Assembly: GCF_048128805.1 (NCBI RefSeq)
Contig: NC_136005.1
Coordinates: 16,278,260-16,342,259 of the forward strand
DNA: 64,000 nucleotides
Reading direction: 5' to 3'
From: Centroberyx gerrardi
Taxonomy: Eukaryota; Chordata; Actinopteri; Beryciformes; Berycidae
Positions 61,501 through 64,000 of this stretch are shown here, piece by piece. The position numbers and the translations under genes were made by a program. The notes below the pieces were generated by a model that was not told the DNA's origin, did no database searches, and was given only the letters and a program-made list of their open reading frames with translations. The number at the start of each line of letters is the position of its first letter. Within the stretch, counting starts at the first letter, position 1.

Positions 61501-63756
61501 CTGTAGTGGTGTTTTCTTGATTAGAGGAAATTATTTTGTAGCTTTTTTCCTCATGCTTGCGGAAGCTCCTTAAGTCAAACGGAAAACACACAACAGGAAG
61601 ATTGAATCACCACTCTGACGAACACAGTCCCACACCTAGGCATTTTACATCAAACAAATTTCTCCAGTTAAGATGCATTTCTCGCAGGTTTGAAAGAGGT
61701 TCATCTCTTGTGCAAACTGTCAGGGGATTGGAAAAACAAAACCCAATATTTCACATCACTTTATGCCTGTAACTGTTCCTACAAAATCACATCCTGCTAT
61801 CAGCTCAAAGTATGAAGAACTCTCTTGAGTGTTGAGTCTTTGCAGCGCCTTGGAAAGGAAATTATTTATACAGCGGCTTCAGAAAGTATTTAACCCCCTT
61901 GACTTTTTTGGCGTCTCTTGGTGTTGCAGCCTGAACTCAAAATGGATTCAATCAGGATTTTTTTGTCAAATCTACACAAATTACCCTATTTTTGCAGATT
62001 TGTTGAAAATGAAATACAGAAATATATCATTTAAGAAGTATTCAATCCCCTGTGTAAATACTTTGAAGCACCTCTGGCATCGATTACAGTTTAGAAACAT
62101 CTCTATCAGCTTGGCATATTTTTTTGGGATTCTCTCCCGTTCTTCCTTGCAGATTTGCTCAAGCTTGGTCAAGTTGGATGGGGACCATCTGTGAACAAAA
62201 AATTATTCAAGTCATCCCACAGATTTTCAATGGGATCCCAGTAGGGGGTTTGGCTGGGTCACTCAAGGACTTTCACATTGTTGTTCTGAAGCCACTCCAA
62301 TGTTGATTTAACTTTATTCTTAGGGCCCTTTTCCTGTTTGAACAAAAGTCGTCATTTCAATCTAAAGTCTATGGCACTCTGAAGCAGGTTTCCCTCAAGA
62401 ATTTGCCTCTTTTTGGCTCTATCTCTCTATTGTTACAAGTTTCCCAGTCTCTGAAAAGCACTCCCACAGCCTCACCACGCTTTACAGTAGGGAAGGCGTT
62501 CAGTACAGTAGGTGATGAGCTGTTCCCGGTTTTCGCCAAACATAGCGCTTTGTATCACGGCTGAAGAGTTCAATTTTACTTTCATCACAGCAGCAAATCT
62601 TTTGCCTTGTGCTTTCAGAGTCTTTCACATGCCTTTTTGCAAACTTCAGACATTGCTGTTGTGCCTCTTTTCCAGGAGTGGTTTCCCTCTGGCCACTCTG
62701 CTGTGCAGCTTAGATCTATGAAGTGCTGCACTGACTGTTGTCCTTCCAGCGGAATCTCTCATCACAGCCATAAACTCTAGCTCTGTCAGATTGGTCCTTG
62801 GGTTTTCTCTGACTGAGGACAAGCAGCTGTAGGAAGAGTAGTTCCACAGGTAGTTCCACATTTTTTCCATTTCCAGAAGGACTCTACTACTATGCTCTTG
62901 TAAACTCTCAACGCTTTAGAAATTGTTTTATACTCAAATCTATGCCTCCTCCTGTTTTTTTACTAAATCATGGCAGGTCAATTCATTTGATCATTGGTGG
63001 ACTCAAACCAAGTCACTGAGGACATTCAAAGGAATGAAGATGTATCCTGACTCAATTCGGAGAGCAACTGCAAAGGGTTGAATACTTACTGACTCAAAAA
63101 TGTTCTACCTTTCATTTTTATTTAAAAAAATGTTAATGAAAACCTTTGACATTATGAGTTATTATGTGCAGATTAAATCCAATTTTTATCCATTTTTAAT
63201 CCAGGCTGTAACACCACATTATGGGGAAGAAGTCATGTTTGACATTCTGCAGGCACTGTATGAATATGTAACGTATTTTGCAGGCTGGGTTCTGCATTTA
63301 ACAGGATTATCAGTAATGTTTGTTTTTTGTCTAAACAAGCTGTTGAGCGGTTGGGTGAGCTACAAGTTGGCAGACCGGATTATCAGTGCAAATATTAGCA
63401 GAAAATGTTTGATAGTAGTATTTTAGATTGCAATGTTTGGCTTGATGCAGTAATTGGAATACATTAAAACAGTACGGTGATTACCAATCAGTACATTGTA
63501 ATTTGCACATTTTAGTAAGGCAGGGAAACGCAGCAGGAAACCAGACAAAGGCGTCTGTCAAAATGGAGTCATGAGCTGTTGAAAGATAACATTCAAATGT
63601 TCAGCATGGAAAAAGCTTTTGCACCGTTAAGTAGAGTGCTAATGTTAGATAATCATTACCCTGATCGTGTTCTAATCTTCTTCTATTGTTTGACAGGATG
63701 AGGCTACCAAAACAGGAGGGAAGAACAAAAAGCCAAGGAACAAGAAGACCAAATGA
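52818..63756 (+). CDS. impact: Protein IMPACT (RWD domain, GCN2 inhibitor)
   Basis: Cytosolic regulator that competes with GCN2 for GCN1 and dampens eIF2-alpha phosphorylation; orthologue of yeast Yih1. Eleven exons: 52818-52865, 53776-53904, 53985-54037, 54173-54235, 54394-54479, 56029-56160, 56252-56346, 57840-57913, 58416-58506, 60727-60861, 63697-63756. The phases close to 321 aa (human 320). The RWD domain covers about aa 1-115 (IEEVEALSSIYGDEW, LPPDYPS, ILYLWVEKIREFL). An acidic linker follows (EEEEDDDDDED). The Impact/UPF0029 domain comes next (TDRRSTFQPHLAPVV, KIASATHNIYAYR, CEDDGETAAGGRLLHLL, VVVSRWYGGILLGPDRFKH). The last exon is a short Lys-rich tail. Intron 9 (2.2 kb) shows no other gene; intron 10 holds a Tc1 fossil. 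The exon 9 donor is an unusual GTTACT. Confidence 0.96.
54480..56028. other. impact intron 5, no gene
   Basis: 1.5-kb intron with a (TG)n run at about 55497-55525. Open frames here are low-complexity or have no similarity that I recognise. Confidence 0.5.
55497..55525. repeat. (TG)n microsatellite in impact intron 5
   Basis: About 14 TG units within the intron, roughly 500 nt upstream of exon 6. Confidence 0.9.
61865..63240 (-). mobile_element. Decayed Tc1/mariner-type transposon in impact intron 10
   Basis: Outer sequences are inverted relatives: GCAGCCTGAACTCAAAATGG near 61926 against the complement of the stretch near 63185-63215 (ACAGCCTGGATTAAAAATGG). The minus strand between carries pieces of a Tc1 transposase. 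GRTTVSAALHRSKLHSRVAR and GKPLLEKRH lie at about 62646-62750 (helix-turn-helix side). Further in are NNVKVLE, a stop, then PSQTP and DPIEN, matching the family's VLEWPSQSPDLNPIEN catalytic-region block. Stops and frameshifts make it inactive. The transposase runs antisense to impact. End points are approximate. Confidence 0.85.
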
Positions 63757-63882
63757 ATCTGAAAAAAAAAAAAAAATCTAATCAAACACATTTTGATGAT
63801 GCCACCTGCCAGTTTATTTCAGTAGAAGTCATTTTGAGCTGATTCACAGACATCTTAACAGGGTTGAACAGGGAATTCTTCT

Positions 63883-63888
63883 AATAAA
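63883..63888 (+). terminator. impact: Probable impact poly(A) signal AATAAA
   Basis: Canonical hexamer about 125 nt past the impact stop codon. Confidence 0.6.
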
Positions 63889-64000
63889 AATGAATGAAGT
63901 CTATTTTCTGGCAATTAATGAACCGTCACATTATTTATCCCAAATACCCCTGAGAACCCCAGGGCTATTTCTAATCTCTTCTAGGATTTTTTTTAATGAA

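Overview
The window is vertebrate nuclear DNA, most likely from a ray-finned fish. The genes are split into many short exons with GT-AG introns and every protein reads as a vertebrate orthologue. Introns are compact and carry CA/TG and GA microsatellites, hAT-type MITEs and a dead Tc1-like transposon, as is common in teleosts. The gene order lama3 - ttc39c - osbpl1a - impact matches human 18q11.2 (LAMA3 - TTC39C - CABYR - OSBPL1A - IMPACT). This is a conserved syntenic block, not an accessory island. I found no operon, CRISPR array, phage or obviously new system.

Layout. (1) 418-3151, + strand: a 7-exon papain-family cathepsin (L/S/K group), 336 aa. (2) 4889-17945, +: a complete 38-exon laminin alpha-3 gene of the short A form, about 1729 aa (signal peptide, LE repeats, long coiled coil, five LG domains). 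(3) 19810-29253, +: ttc39c, 14 exons, 578 aa. (4) 29254-34930: convergent intergenic space where human CABYR would lie; it holds only coding-like debris. (5) 34931-50243, - strand: osbpl1a (ORP1L), 27 coding exons, 962 aa, with ankyrin repeats, a PH domain, an FFAT motif and a sterol-binding ORD domain. (6) 52818-63756, +: impact, 11 exons, 321 aa, with an RWD domain and an Impact/UPF0029 domain; it is head-to-head with osbpl1a.

The genes do not form a pathway. The cathepsin is a lysosomal or secreted protease. Lama3 is a basement-membrane subunit (laminin-332/311). Ttc39c is a TPR protein of unclear role. Osbpl1a acts at late endosome-ER contacts. Impact restrains GCN2. They are together because of ancestral linkage.

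Exon boundaries were assigned by hand from reading frame, splice phase and recalled similarity to the human proteins. All phases close without a frameshift or premature stop, so the five genes appear intact. The main extra structure is transposon-derived: two hAT MITEs with recognisable 8-bp target duplications, an inverted-repeat element in each of two cathepsin introns, a Tc1 fossil in impact, and TG repeats lying directly against several 3' splice sites.
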